A DNA stretch of 64,000 nt from Trichomonas vaginalis G3 (GCF_026262505.1 NC_067205.1:6138001-6202000), one strand, 5' to 3'; positions 1-9,098 are shown, counted from the stretch's first letter. Notes: generated by a model from the sequence alone, not told the origin. Numbers and translations are program-made.

Positions 1-31
1 TTTCTATCTTAAGGAAATTCATGAAAATTCA

Positions 32-84
32 AGAGGGTGAAAAAACAGGTGAAAAAAGAGGTGAAATCTCACCTCTTCACCTTA
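32..84 (-). repeat. AGATCT-type nested palindrome, leftmost copy
   Basis: This is a copy of a dyad that recurs through both Mavericks. Read on the minus strand it is GGTGAAGAGGTGA, a core, then three TCACC blocks spaced by T runs. The core here is AGATTT instead of AGATCT, one base off a perfect palindrome. The preceding bases 1-31 match 17371-17405 in Maverick-A, so the same intergenic cassette occurs in two elements. Confidence 0.7.
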
Positions 85-85
85 A

Positions 86-427
86 TTATATTTTTTGGTC
101 CGGGAACAACTTTCTCTCAATTGGAGCTGTAGCATACTCTTTGCGTAAGCGGTTCAGACCTTCTTCGAAGTCTTGATCTCTCTTGGACTGAGATTGGAAT
201 TTGAATTGGGGTGGAGCTTGCTGGAACAACCAAGGATTAGGAAAGTAAGGCATAGGCTGAGGAGGGTAGTTCGGGAAGCCTTGTGGTGGGTAGTAACCTT
301 GAGGTGGAAATTGGTAGTAATTTGGAGGTACTTGCTGGAACTGAGGTTGCTGTGGTTGCTGCTGGAGTTCTGCAGCTTTCGGTTCTTCTGGCTTTGGAAG
401 GCATTCAGGAAGAGGAACGTCAGTCAT
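86..427 (-). CDS. Pro/Gln/Tyr-rich small protein of Maverick-B
   Basis: The product is 113 aa from ATG at 427; an in-frame ATG at 457 would add 10 residues. Residues 20-80 are a low-complexity Gln, Pro, Tyr and Phe tract with repeated PPQGYYPPQGF-like words, followed by a charged Lys/Arg/Glu tail. I do not recognise the family. Such tracts are common in disordered virion or scaffold proteins, but that is only analogy. It diverges from the gene at 609, with a palindrome cluster between them, and its stop abuts the dyad at 32-84. Confidence 0.55.
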   Translation of the reverse strand: MTDVPLPECLPKPEEPKAAELQQQPQQPQFQQVPPNYYQFPPQGYYPPQGFPNYPPQPMPYFPNPWLFQQAPPQFKFQSQSKRDQDFEEGLNRLRKEYATAPIERKLFPDQKI

Positions 428-522
428 CCGTTTGTGTCCTGTCGGAAGGAAAAACATTCTCTGAAGTTCGACCAAAAAGTTCTCAATTTTCGAAAATTTG
501 AATGGTTTACGGACGGACAACT

Positions 523-612
523 GGAAGAGTTCTTCCTGTCGTCGGGAAAAATTTTTCCCTTTGTCCGGAAAATTTTTTCCGGTTGTCGGGAAAATATTTT
601 CCTGTCGGATGG
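523..612. promoter_or_regulatory. Cluster of three AT-core palindromes between divergent genes
   Basis: The segment between two divergent genes holds three successive short inverted repeats: CGGGAAAAATTTTTCCC near 548, CCGGAAAATTTTTTCCGG near 572 and GGGAAAATATTTTCC near 594. They are joined by TTGTC/TGTCG words. The GC ends differ between units but remain self-complementary in each. A bidirectional promoter or protein-binding cluster is possible; the role is inferred only from position. Confidence 0.5.
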
Positions 613-983
613 AAGAACTTGGAATGCAAGAAAGACTTGACGAGGCAATTTACCTCATTGAACTTAACGACTGCGTAAAAGACTACTTGCGCAAGGTCAT
701 GAAGCCCAAGGTCAAGTTTACCACTATTTCTGGAAGGTCTACACTTCAGCTCGAGACTTCGACTGGAATTCCAATTCAAATACCAGACGGGACAGCCTAC
801 GATGGCATAAAGGACGCCAAAAGAGAAGCTCTTGTTAAGTTCCTAAACAAACGTCCTTGGATAAAAATACCAATCAAGGAGAACCCCCTACCCCATATGA
901 AATTGGCAATTCAGTCTCTCCTTCACTTCTATGGTCAACCATTCTTTATAACTACAGAAGGCGACATTCAGCCAGTTCAGTAA
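609..983 (+). CDS. Hypothetical protein, 124 aa (Maverick-B)
   Basis: The first ATG after the palindrome cluster gives 124 aa. There is no signal peptide, membrane segment or motif I recognise. The centre is beta-rich (about residues 35-60) and the C-terminal half is helical and basic, with a KRPWIKIPIK stretch. It is the only plus-strand gene in the left part of Maverick-B and converges on the penton-like gene ending at 1097. Confidence 0.55.
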   Translation: MEELGMQERLDEAIYLIELNDCVKDYLRKVMKPKVKFTTISGRSTLQLETSTGIPIQIPDGTAYDGIKDAKREALVKFLNKRPWIKIPIKENPLPHMKLAIQSLLHFYGQPFFITTEGDIQPVQ

Positions 984-1096
984 ACATCTCATTTTAACTC
1001 ACTTTTTTATGTTTTTTGTGAAAGTGTCAAAAATAAATTGTTTTCATGAGTTTTCTACGATGTGAGAAAAAATGTTATTTTCTAATATCTTCACAT

Positions 1097-1957
1097 TCAA
1101 TACTTTTTCAGCACTTTTCCGTAGTTATATATGAAAGACAATTCGAGATAAAAGTCATAGTACAATGGAATAATATGTTGCACACCATTTGTTGTGAACC
1201 AAACTTGAAAGTCAGAGAAACTTTTACTAGGTGGTTCGTAGAATTTAGAAGCAAAGTCATAAAGGTCCTTACCAATACATAGAAAACTATTGTTGCTTGA
1301 ACTGAAACTTGCATGACACATAACATTTTGAGGGTCAAACACGTTTCTATAAACCATCAAATCTGCTGGTGGAAGTATAAATTTAAATGGACCATCTGGT
1401 GGTAATGGTTCGTTCTGGTTTAGTAACCGAAGAAATTGTGCCCAAGAACGTTTGTCTACTTCCCAAAATAAAAACTCTGTATCTCTTGGAGGGTTAATTT
1501 CAATCTTTTGAAATGAAACGGTGGAGTTCATCTTGTCATATTCTAGTTTCAGATAGTATGTTCCATTTAGTAAAGAGTCGTATTTTTCTTGAAATTCCCA
1601 ATAATATTTGTTCATTTGAGTTTGAAAGTCATCTAGAGTTTTCTCAAGACTTTCGTCTGAACGAACTGTAAAGATTCTCATTTCGTCAAATTTGTCTATT
1701 AGACCATCAGGACCTTCATACTGCCCATGAAAATATACTGCGAACATAAATGCGTTAGTTCTATTTGAAAACAAAACTCTTCTAAATCCTATTGCCTTTG
1801 CATCTGAAGGACTTTGAAGCCAACGAATTGGATAGTCAAACCTGTATGCTCGGGATGAAATTTCTTCATCTGAAATAGTCCTACCAGCATTTGTAAAGAT
1901 ATAATCTAACGGTTTTGTATCTGCTACTTTTGTTCTTTGTTTTTCAACCTGAAGCAT
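1097..1957 (-). CDS. Penton-like minor capsid protein candidate (Maverick-B copy 1)
   Basis: This intact 286-aa ORF starts at ATG 1957. It is clearly homologous to the gene split at 29708/36237: both share an N-terminal YRFDYP..RWL..P..AKAIGFRR block and a C-terminal FYEPPS.S.SDFQVWFTT.G...IIPLY block. The Maverick-A genes at 9099, 21695 and 24610 have the same plan, a YP/FP strand-rich N-terminus and a final strand pair around xxLPxxxK. Polintons encode a jelly-roll penton protein that closes capsid vertices, and size and context suit that role. The assignment rests on architecture and not on a searched domain. Confidence 0.5.
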   Translation of the reverse strand: MLQVEKQRTKVADTKPLDYIFTNAGRTISDEEISSRAYRFDYPIRWLQSPSDAKAIGFRRVLFSNRTNAFMFAVYFHGQYEGPDGLIDKFDEMRIFTVRSDESLEKTLDDFQTQMNKYYWEFQEKYDSLLNGTYYLKLEYDKMNSTVSFQKIEINPPRDTEFLFWEVDKRSWAQFLRLLNQNEPLPPDGPFKFILPPADLMVYRNVFDPQNVMCHASFSSSNNSFLCIGKDLYDFASKFYEPPSKSFSDFQVWFTTNGVQHIIPLYYDFYLELSFIYNYGKVLKKY

Positions 1958-2103
1958 TTAATATATGTAAAAATATATTGTTTTAAAATGGTATGCCATT
2001 TCATATTTCTCATCTAACAAACAAGTTTCCCAACGGTCTTCTCCAACAAACTCAGCGTACATTTCAAATAAAATAAAAAATGTCACTTTTTAAAAAATAA
2101 TTT

Positions 2104-4253
2104 TTATTTCATGCAATGTTTTATTTCTGTGCCGTCTTCAAGTATGCCCCAATATTTCCTTTTCGATATTACATGAACTTCGGAAAATACCTTATCTAGC
2201 TTAAAAACAGCCCATCTTTTCACCGACTAAACCCATTTCAATGAGTTTGTTATAGCCTTCTTCGTTCGTCATGAGTGCGTCAATGTTCTCATAGTAAACC
2301 TTCACTTTGGATTTGACTTCGGAGAAGAATTTGTTGTAGTTGTCAAGTACTGCCTTTGCGAACTGAGGTAAGACCAATGTTCGACAATAGGTTTTAATGT
2401 GGTTACTAAGCCACTTTGACCTTGAGTGAATTCGTACTTCAAAACAAAGGAGAAAACCTTTCAACAAAGTTGTCGACCTTCTCATAATGTTTACTCTTCA
2501 TCTCTTGAGGTTTCTTAATGGAATATCCCCATGTCGAATTCATAAGCAATTTGAGTGTCATTGTAAGTTTGGGGTTTGAAGCTTTCCTAATATCATACAG
2601 TTGTTGTATGACTTTTCCAACTGTATAGTTCCTTCCCGGGAACTCACCATCTTCGTTTGGAATTCCAGTCGGAATATATTGGACAAACCTCATGTATGCA
2701 GCGTTAAGGTCGACATAGTATATCTTTTTGTTTGAGTCGAACTTGTGGCAACCAATTGGTCCAGTTTGTGGAAATTCAAGTGAGTCTCTTATCTTCTGAG
2801 AAACTTCTCCTGTTATCTCATAAACATCGTCGAAGCAACCTGTTTCATATAAAACCTTCTGACCTAACTCAGATGCTCTCCAATACAATTTGACGTCAAT
2901 TGGATGTCTCAATGGAAGTTTATTTATAGCATCTTGAAGTTCTTGCAACCTCATTGGAAGTTCTTCTGGTTCAGGTTGGTATCCGAACATACCACTCCTT
3001 GTGGAACTGTGTACTTCTTTTGTACTAGAACTTTGTCTGGAAAACTTTTGGTCTTGCTAACAATAAAAAGTTTGTTTCGTCTTTTGGTACAAAAGTTTCT
3101 GTCAGCTTGTCATCTGGAATTGGTTCCAACAAACCTTTCTCGAAAAGAATGTTTACAGCTCTGACAATGTTGCACTTACTTTTACCAAAGAATGGGTTTG
3201 TAAGACTTTCGTTCAACATGAAGTGGTTGTGGACAATTACAATCTTCAACCATGGTAAGTCTTTGTCAACAATAGTCGTCATGTGAAGAACCTTTAGCTG
3301 TAGGTATGCTGACTCGGATATTGACATTTGCCAACGGTGCAATTTTTGCCAATTGACCTCTGAGAATGTACCTTGTCTTCACACATGACTCAGGATACTT
3401 CATCTTCTCATCTGTAACAAGACCAGAGTTCCTGAGACATGTAAGAATGCAAGGTACGTTGACAATTGTTTCAATTGAATTGTAAATTCCATACCTTGTC
3501 AAGTCAATGTCAGACTTATTTATAAACGGGAAGTATCCAGCATGTTGTCTGACTGCTTGAGGGTTAGGTTGGTACCATTCGAACTTGACACTTGCAATTC
3601 CTTCAATTGCATTCAAAATGTCTGAGTCGGAGTCAACCATTTGTTCTCTCTTTGTAGTCTTGAAAGCGTCAAGAAGTTTTGCGGCTGTTTGTTCATTGCC
3701 ATGTGCATAGTAAATGTGACCATCCAAATCTGTTATGTCAATCTGAGATTGTGTCCTTTCTTATTTCCGTCTTTGAATTGCAGCAAGTACACCCATGAAG
3801 CCTTCTTTGTTCTTTCCTTCGTCAAAGTTTACTGTAAAGGTTCGACCAGATGTAATTGACTTCTAACTTCACGATACTTTTCATATGCATATCTTGTTCT
3901 TTCCATGGGAGCATGTGCGTCTTCACCTTTTCCTTTTTTCCTTCTCAAAGGATGCAATTGTTCGTCATGTTTCCAGTAGAATCTGGCAAAGCCGTCGTGT
4001 CCTTCAACTTGAGGTTCACTAACATCGAAAGGCATGTCCATAAGACGTTCTTCTTCTAACCTCTCTAGTCTGTTTGGATAATTGGCACGTGCTGTTTCCA
4101 AATCCATTTCGTAGCGAAGACCAGACAATTTGTCATAGACTTTTATGGGTCTTCCCTTCCTATATTATAAAATTCTTCGAAACTCTCCAACCATATCTTT
4201 GTAAACTCTGCTTTTATTCTAGCAGACTTTCTATCCATTCTATATGGGGGCAT
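2104..4253 (-). pseudogene. Diverged family-B DNA polymerase-like gene, broken
   Basis: Five reading-frame pieces run in order on the minus strand from ATG 4253. They show polymerase-B order: a motif-A-like YYVDLNAAYM near 2700, a motif-B LLMNSTWGY near 2530 and a motif-C-like VYYENIDALM near 2300. Motif C normally reads YxDTDS; here the first Asp is Asn. A conserved VHNHFMLNE block near 3225 matches VEDHYMLNE in the Maverick-A polymerase. At least five single-base frameshifts break it. Protein-primed PolB replicates Maverick genomes, but this copy cannot be active as read and is a different lineage from the Maverick-A enzyme. Confidence 0.65.
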
Positions 4254-4284
4254 TTTTATAAAAATAAAAAAATATTTTTTTTCT

Positions 4285-4625
4285 TTACTTTACATAACCG
4301 CCTGCTGCCATAAGTCTTTGACGCCAACCCATACCAGCTAATGAAGGTTGACTTGGTTTAGTTTGGAAACTAAACTTTGGTTTTTGGTTTATCTTCAGTT
4401 TTTGGTTTTTCTTCTTCTATCGGTTTTTCGTCACTTTTCGTTCCTCTGACTTTACTTCACTTGCAGGAACAGTTGTGTCGTCAACATTTCATAAATATCA
4501 TATGCCATTTGTTTTTGTTTTCCTTTCAACTTTTTGTGTTTGTTGTAAAGTTTAGAATATTTCGACTCTAAGTCAATGAGATGTTCTATAATGAACTGTT
4601 GGTCAGTGAAGTAAAACTTTTCCAT
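4285..4625 (-). pseudogene. Small Lys/Glu/Pro-rich protein, frameshifted
   Basis: The piece from ATG 4625 encodes a helical, Lys-rich N-terminus (LYNKHKKLKGKQKQ). Three one-base shifts near 4480, 4425 and 4375 then move the frame. The downstream pieces are VDDTTVPASEVKSEERK, an EEEKPKTEDKPKTK tract and a tail ending MAAGGYVK at 4285. It is probably one gene of about 110 aa with no recognisable family, in the same orientation as the small genes at 4661 and 4888. Confidence 0.45.
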
Positions 4626-4660
4626 CTGTTGTCTCGAAAGCTCCTTCAAACTTCAATATT

Positions 4661-4873
4661 TTATTTGTGAGAGTCTGTTTCTTTTTGAGATACTAGCCGT
4701 TCCATTTCTATGAAAAGTGACTTTATAGTTAGGTTTGTATTTCCAGACCTGGCACTTTCTATTATTGAATTTTTCTCTTCATCTGTAAGTTCTTTGGACA
4801 GGTTTTGACAATGGTTCTGAACTTTTGTTTGTGGTGTCAAATCTACCGTTTCAACTTCTTCGGCCATTTTCAT
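4661..4873 (-). CDS. Hypothetical protein, 70 aa (Maverick-B)
   Basis: An ATG-started ORF encoding an acidic, helix-prone protein with no membrane segment or recognised motif. A second in-frame ATG lies at 4867. It sits in a run of small minus-strand genes (4285-5052) between the split gene and the polymerase-like gene, only 14 bp downstream of the gene ending at 4888. It may be structural or accessory; there is no direct evidence. Confidence 0.5.
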   Translation of the reverse strand: MKMAEEVETVDLTPQTKVQNHCQNLSKELTDEEKNSIIESARSGNTNLTIKSLFIEMERLVSQKETDSHK

Positions 4874-4887
4874 CTCAGTAAAAAATT

Positions 4888-5052
4888 TTAGTTTGGTTTG
4901 TTTTCAACTGGTTGTTGTTGTGGAGGTGGGATGGTTCCTTTAATAATATCATTCAGTTTCACATGCTGAGCCTGACTATATGGTATCGGTTTAAATGCTG
5001 GAAGCCGACAAATCCATCTTGAACTCATTTGTCTCAATGCTGCATTGTTCAT
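4888..5052 (-). CDS. Very small Pro/Gln-tailed protein, 54 aa
   Basis: The frame from ATG 5052 to TAA at 4888 encodes 54 residues: a basic N-terminus with MSSRWICRLPAF, then a GTIPPPQQQP tail. Its start follows the stop of the split gene (5072) by 19 bp. The next gene's ATG lies 14 bp past its stop. Such spacing is the rule in these elements, which supports a real gene despite the size. Confidence 0.45.
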   Translation of the reverse strand: MNNAALRQMSSRWICRLPAFKPIPYSQAQHVKLNDIIKGTIPPPQQQPVENKPN

Positions 5053-5071
5053 TTCATCTCAATAAAAAACT

Positions 5072-5323
5072 TTACATTCCCCACGTTTGAGGTGGTTGAG
5101 GTTGGTTATTGTTTACCCACTGTTGTGCATGGTTATATCCTCTGTTAAAGAATCTTTCACCTTGGTCCATATAGTGTCCTGCTTGGTTATAGTAGTCATT
5201 TGCTTTGTTATAATAGTTTCCTGCTTGTCTTCCTACATTGTCCATCCATCCTTGAACTTTTCCTCTTGTTTCAGGATTTGGAATAAGATTTCTTGCATCT
5301 CGTGCTACATCCCAACCTTTCTG
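5072..5323 (-). pseudogene. 3' part of a Maverick-B gene split by Maverick-A
   Basis: The frame encodes a Tyr/Asn/Gln-rich segment with repeated NKANDYYNQAGHYM-like units, ending QPPQTWGM. Any N-terminus read from inside the terminal repeat is artificial. The missing 5' part is at 26892-27046 on the other side of Maverick-A, in the same frame, and the target duplication TTCTG falls at the joint. The gene was therefore whole before insertion. Confidence 0.75.
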
Positions 5324-5332
5324 AGTTAGTAT

Positions 5333-5381
5333 ACATATCAAGGGTACAGAGGCACTGCGTTCCACCGTACCCATTATATGT
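5333..5381. other. Terminal hairpin with GCACTGCG loop (Maverick-A left)
   Basis: ACATAT (5333-5338) pairs with ATATGT (5376-5381), and GGGTAC (5342-5347) with GTACCC (5367-5372). The loop includes GCACTGCG at 5352-5359. The inverted copy is at 26834-26882, and a sequence-different but equally folded copy is at 44721-44769. It lies 9 bp from the extreme end, where integrase binding or protein-primed replication would act; the role is inferred. Confidence 0.7.
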
Positions 5382-5504
5382 GAATTTGACACTTTACAAA
5401 ACCGTTAACGTATATTTTACAACACAAACGACAACACTAACTTAACCTTAAATATTTACAAAGCCACCAACCACTTCACCTCACTAATGTAAAAATAAAC
5501 GTTC

Positions 5505-5825
5505 TCACTTACAAAAGTATTGCAACTCCTCCCATTGCTGTGCTTCACATAACAGCTCATAATCTTCTGACTCACTTTCTTCTTCATATAGGTCAAAATC
5601 ACTGTCAAAATAAATGTTAGTAAGTTTTGACAAAGCTAATGAAACACGTTTACCGTTTGTATCTATTGCTTTTATATATCTCCCATTATGTTTGTTGTCA
5701 TAAACGCTCAAACTAACTTTACCCTTTCTCCCTCGTATCTGATAGAATGTATTTTCACGAGGAACGAAGAACAAATTCTTGAACTCATGACCGTTGTAGT
5801 TTGTTATCTCAATAGTTTTCGTCAT
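5505..5825 (-). CDS. TIR-borne 106-aa protein, HNH-associated-type domain
   Basis: The ATG at 5825 gives 106 aa. Residues 4-72 align along their length with the C-terminal domain of the HNH endonucleases at 50574 and 60769: both read EIT.Y..H.F, then FY, K..I or KVSLS, then IDT.GKRV.L...K. An acidic tail (EEESESEDYE) follows. It is a stand-alone version of a domain otherwise fused to a nuclease. It is nearly identical to the copy in the right repeat (26390) and related to 44919 in Maverick-C. Partner or DNA-binding function is inference. Confidence 0.7.
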   Translation of the reverse strand: MTKTIEITNYNGHEFKNLFFVPRENTFYQIRGRKGKVSLSVYDNKHNGRYIKAIDTNGKRVSLALSKLTNIYFDSDFDLYEEESESEDYELLCEAQQWEELQYFCK

Positions 5826-5913
5826 TTATATAAAAATAAAATAAAAAATAAACTTAAAAATTAATGATATCACCACCCTCACACGTATGAAAACATAGCA
5901 CAAAAATATATTT

Positions 5914-5961
5914 AGGTGAAGTGGTGAGATCTCACCTCTTTTTTCACCTGTTTTTTCACCC
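5914..5961 (+). repeat. AGATCT-centred nested palindrome
   Basis: The core GGTGAGATCTCACC is a perfect 14-bp palindrome. An upstream GGTGAA pairs with the TTCACC words downstream, of which there are two spaced by T runs. It lies between the stops and starts of two TIR-end genes and is mirrored at 26252-26300. Confidence 0.75.
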
Positions 5962-5977
5962 TGTTGAATTCATTGCT

Positions 5978-6214
5978 TTATAACTCTCTTCCTTTCTCCA
6001 ACTCTTCTAACTTCTTCCTAAGTTTAGCAATGTTGTCCTCATGAAGTTTAATCTTTCTCAAAATTCCTTCTTTATCTAATGGTTGCTTTATCTTTCTAAA
6101 CTGAACTCTACCATCCTTCATAGTATGAATGTAAAAACCTTCTGGAATAGTTCCTGATTTAATGTATTCTACCAAAAACTTTTGTTTCATTGCTTCAGTG
6201 ACTTTAGTCGTCAT
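5978..6214 (-). CDS. Hypothetical basic coiled-coil protein, 78 aa
   Basis: ATG 6214 is preferred because the upstream extension lacks an ATG. The N-terminal half has FYIHTMKDGRVQFRK. The C-terminal half is a predicted coiled coil (about residues 45-75) rich in Lys, Glu and Leu. A near-identical 80-aa copy is at 45292 in Maverick-C, differing mainly at the last codons, where this copy runs into the inverted repeat. Unknown function; conserved next to the 106-aa TIR gene in both elements. Confidence 0.6.
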   Translation of the reverse strand: MTTKVTEAMKQKFLVEYIKSGTIPEGFYIHTMKDGRVQFRKIKQPLDKEGILRKIKLHEDNIAKLRKKLEELEKGREL

Positions 6215-6262
6215 TTCAATCAAATAAAAATTTTAATATTAAATAAAAATAACGTTATTTTT

Positions 6263-6702
6263 TCAGTAAGGAAACGCAGGAGTTTTACGATTTATTTGAG
6301 GAGTAGGTTCTGGTTTAAATGTTGGAGTCGGTTTAGGAGTTGACTTTTGAACAGGAGTTTGTACTTCCATAGGTTCAGGAGTCATTGAAGGTTTTGCTTG
6401 TGAAGGTGTTGGAGTTTGTTTAACTTCAGCTACTTCAGTATTATTTACAACATTTGCTTTATTTCTTTTCAACATCATAACTGCTCCTGCTGTAGCTAGC
6501 AAACCTAGTGGGAGACCATATCTTATATAAGGACTTTACCAAATGCTATTTTGACAGGAGCTGGTGGAACACCTAACCTTGGTGAGACTGCTCTTTGCCA
6601 TTGTGCAGCTCGTAAGAAATATTCAATAGGTGCTCCATAATCGTTTGGTAAAGTTTGTTTCACAGATGGTGAAGGTTCACGAGAGCTTGATGAAGAACTC
6701 AT
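6263..6702 (-). pseudogene. Single-pass membrane protein with Pro/Thr tail, frameshifted
   Basis: The frame from ATG 6702 reads MSSSSSSREPSPS and runs to about 6530, where one base is off. The next frame continues with a hydrophobic segment (YGLPLGLLATAGAVMM, near 6490) and a Pro/Thr/Lys-rich tail with PTP, PKPTPTF and PEPTP words ending at 6263. The layout is a short N-terminal domain, one transmembrane helix and an extended tail. It lies directly downstream of the capsid gene, so a virion membrane or minor structural role is possible. Confidence 0.5.
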
Positions 6703-6732
6703 TTATAAGCTTTAAAAATAAACGTTCATCCT

Positions 6733-8307
6733 TTATTCCTCACCGTCGTCCGTAGCTAAGTTATAGTCATCTAATCTTATTATTGGGATTCCATTAGCAC
6801 GCACCTGAATGGCAAAGCAACAATCCCTCATAAATCCAATAAGTGGCTTTGGTACGTTTTCAGTTGCTAGTTCAATAGGTCCTTTAACAGACAATTTGTA
6901 TGTTATTGGAGCAGTAGATGTTTGACCTTGCTGGAAGCAAAAGTCCACTTCAGTTGGAAAACCACATAAGAAATGTGTGTTGTCATAGCTATCCCATTTA
7001 TGTTCCACACTACCATCATCCACCAATGACCTCATAACATCTTCATTAAATCCTATCATATCATTGTTTGTATTGCAGGCGTTCGCAACCATTTCATAAA
7101 ATACAGGTCCATATGATTTTTCGGGTTCTGCAGGCATATTTCCATAAGCTTCCATGGAAAGCTGAAGATATTTAAACTTAGGGTTCTCAAAATTAACATA
7201 ATAGTTGTCTTTCTTTCTAAATAGTGCCCAAATACTTTTAACATTAATAGGCGTATAAGCTGCTGTAAATGTTGCACTTGAACTATCTGTATTCTTTGAG
7301 AATGAACCGTCCATAGGAATCCAATCCATAACTTTAACAGGAAAACATAAAGCCTCGTTTGTATAATGTTCTACAAGTTCTGTATAAATGTTAGGGTCTA
7401 AAGAGAATGACTTTGGATGAATGAAACATTCATTAAAATACATCTTTGTTCGAAATAGTTGCTGGTTTACAGTTGTAATAGTAACTGTTCCACTAGCTTC
7501 TACTGACTTCGTTATCATAGTGAATGGTTCATTCCATGGAACAAATTTATTTGTCGGTGGATTTGAATCTGAAGCAAATGCAACTTTAAGAGTTGGATTG
7601 AAAGCAATGATATCATTTACAGATATAGATGTGCATTGTAAGGCGTCGCTACTGAACTTTACTTTAAGCTGAATGTTTCCTGCAAAAGCTGGAATAAATC
7701 GAATAGCTTCTAATGGAAGGAATCTTCTAACAGGAATTCTTAAACGAAGCTTAAAATCAAATGATTTTCCTGCTGTAATTGGACCACTAACAATTTGTCC
7801 TGTTCTGCATGTTCCCGAATGACTCCATACATCTTCATGTCGAGTCTTTGAGAAAACATCTACTTTCTTTATTTGTTCGGTAGTTTGTGAGTTTGAAGTT
7901 ATATATGCTTCTTCTCTTGCGTTGTCTTGAGAATATACGATACGACCATTTGCAAGGATTTGATATCCAGCAACTGCATAGAAAGCGTCATCGAAACCAA
8001 TCCAAAATCCTGGTGGGTTTGTTTTATTGGAACCTGAACCAATTTCTTTATCTACAATAAATTGACCTTCCATTTTATACGTAATGAATGTATTGTAAAG
8101 GTCCAACATATTTTCACCAGGAGGTGAGAGATTGAATGTTACCCATGTGTTATCTTTAGCAGTTCCAGGTTGTGATGGAATCTTTGCGTCAGAATATTTT
8201 CTATTAGTGTCACCAATTTGAACTGCATTGTCTATGATATCGAAATATGAGCGAATCTGATGAATATGCTCTGCTGGAGTAAATTCGTTTAACTGTTCGT
8301 TCTGCAT
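6733..8307 (-). CDS. Probable major capsid protein (double jelly-roll type)
   Basis: This intact 524-aa ORF is the largest unbroken gene of Maverick-A. It is strand-rich throughout, without long helices, and carries a PVRRFLPLEAIRFIPAF segment near residue 190 followed by alternating hydrophobic strands (GNIQLKVKF). A second block of similar character fills the C-terminal half. Polinton major capsid proteins are double jelly-rolls of 500-600 aa, and its neighbours are a membrane protein and small basic proteins, as in capsid modules. I infer the identity from size, strand pattern and context; a structure-based search would settle it. Confidence 0.6.
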   Translation of the reverse strand: MQNEQLNEFTPAEHIHQIRSYFDIIDNAVQIGDTNRKYSDAKIPSQPGTAKDNTWVTFNLSPPGENMLDLYNTFITYKMEGQFIVDKEIGSGSNKTNPPGFWIGFDDAFYAVAGYQILANGRIVYSQDNAREEAYITSNSQTTEQIKKVDVFSKTRHEDVWSHSGTCRTGQIVSGPITAGKSFDFKLRLRIPVRRFLPLEAIRFIPAFAGNIQLKVKFSSDALQCTSISVNDIIAFNPTLKVAFASDSNPPTNKFVPWNEPFTMITKSVEASGTVTITTVNQQLFRTKMYFNECFIHPKSFSLDPNIYTELVEHYTNEALCFPVKVMDWIPMDGSFSKNTDSSSATFTAAYTPINVKSIWALFRKKDNYYVNFENPKFKYLQLSMEAYGNMPAEPEKSYGPVFYEMVANACNTNNDMIGFNEDVMRSLVDDGSVEHKWDSYDNTHFLCGFPTEVDFCFQQGQTSTAPITYKLSVKGPIELATENVPKPLIGFMRDCCFAIQVRANGIPIIRLDDYNLATDDGEE

Positions 8308-8334
8308 GTATTTACTTCAGATAAAAATATCTAT

Positions 8335-8769
8335 TTACTTCATTATTCTCACTCTTCTTCTTGGCATTCGTGGTGGAAGTTGTTTCTTGACATTTTCAAT
8401 GAACTGTACATTCTCTTTTGTCTCAACTTCTTTCACTGGTGGGTCAGGATTCTTTGACTCGGTTTGTTTTTCAATGAAATTCACGAACTTTGCAATAAGC
8501 TCTTGGTTCGTTATTGAAAGTACATCTGGCTTCTTTTCTTCTTGTTCTATTGACTTTTCAGTTTGAATAGAAGGTTTTATATGGGCTTCGTGGACTTCAC
8601 CCTTGCCATACACCTTAATGTTGTCGCTCTCTGCATTCGCTAATGGAACCTTTCTTTTTCTTACGTATATTTTACCATCTTTACTCTGACTTACGTAATA
8701 GAAAGGATGTTGTATTCCTCTTGCGTCATTTAATATAATAGACTCTCGCTCTGATTTTGACAAGCTCAT
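8335..8769 (-). CDS. Hypothetical basic protein upstream of capsid gene, 144 aa
   Basis: ATG 8769 gives a protein with an N-terminal FYYVSQSKDGKIYVRKRKV block, an acidic middle and a strongly basic C-terminus (PPRMPRRRVRIMK). The N-terminal pattern resembles the FYIHTMKDGRVQFRKIK stretch of the 78-aa gene at 5978, so the two may share a small domain. It ends 27 bp before the capsid start on the same strand. A core or scaffold role is possible but unproven. Confidence 0.55.
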   Translation of the reverse strand: MSLSKSERESIILNDARGIQHPFYYVSQSKDGKIYVRKRKVPLANAESDNIKVYGKGEVHEAHIKPSIQTEKSIEQEEKKPDVLSITNQELIAKFVNFIEKQTESKNPDPPVKEVETKENVQFIENVKKQLPPRMPRRRVRIMK

Positions 8770-8814
8770 TTTACATCGGTTAAAGTTTTAATTTTGTTTT
8801 TTATCTGCAGTCAA

Positions 8815-9074
8815 ATGACTCAGACAAGCCCTACGGACAAGACCCAAGGGGTCATAGATGTTGAAGCATTGAAGAAAGAAATTCGTGAGCAAATTTTATC
8901 CGAACTGAAGGAACAAAAACAAGAACAAAAGCCAGAGAGACCAAAGAGAAAACTTAGTGAAAAACAACTTGCTGCATTAGCTGCTGGAAGACAAAAGAAC
9001 CACGTTTGCTGGCGAAGAAAGCTAGAGAAGAAGCTGAAGCAAAAGCTAAAGAAGCTGAAGCAAAGAAAGAGTAA
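8815..9074 (+). pseudogene. Lys/Glu/Ala-rich small protein with frameshift
   Basis: The frame from ATG 8815 encodes helical, charged sequence with KRKLSEKQLAALAAGR. Near 8995 one base is off, and the alternate frame continues as an Ala/Lys/Glu coiled-coil-like tail ending at 9074. The frame read without the shift would run through the next gene's start, which argues that the shift is a lesion or sequencing error. It looks like a small nucleic-acid-binding protein, without a known family. Confidence 0.45.
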
Positions 9075-9098
9075 ATGGTTTATTTTTATCCGAATTAA

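Larger units (their letters stand above)
5324..5994 (+). repeat. Left terminal inverted repeat of Maverick-A
   Basis: About 671 bp match the reverse complement of 26220-26891 with few differences. The repeat holds the terminal hairpin, the whole 106-aa gene at 5505-5825, the dyad at 5914-5961 and the last codons of the next gene. Its inner border lies inside coding sequence on both sides, so two unrelated genes end with the same DNA. Confidence 0.9.

Noticed and set aside
173-648. Overlapping ORFs on both strands around 173-648
   Set aside because: They start at TTG or run through the palindrome cluster; the Pro/Gln-rich gene and the gene at 609 explain the region better.
5324-5392. N-terminal extension of the split gene (MSNSHIMGTVERSAS) reading from the terminal repeat
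   Set aside because: The same residues appear from both element ends, so they are terminal-repeat sequence joined by chance to the target gene.
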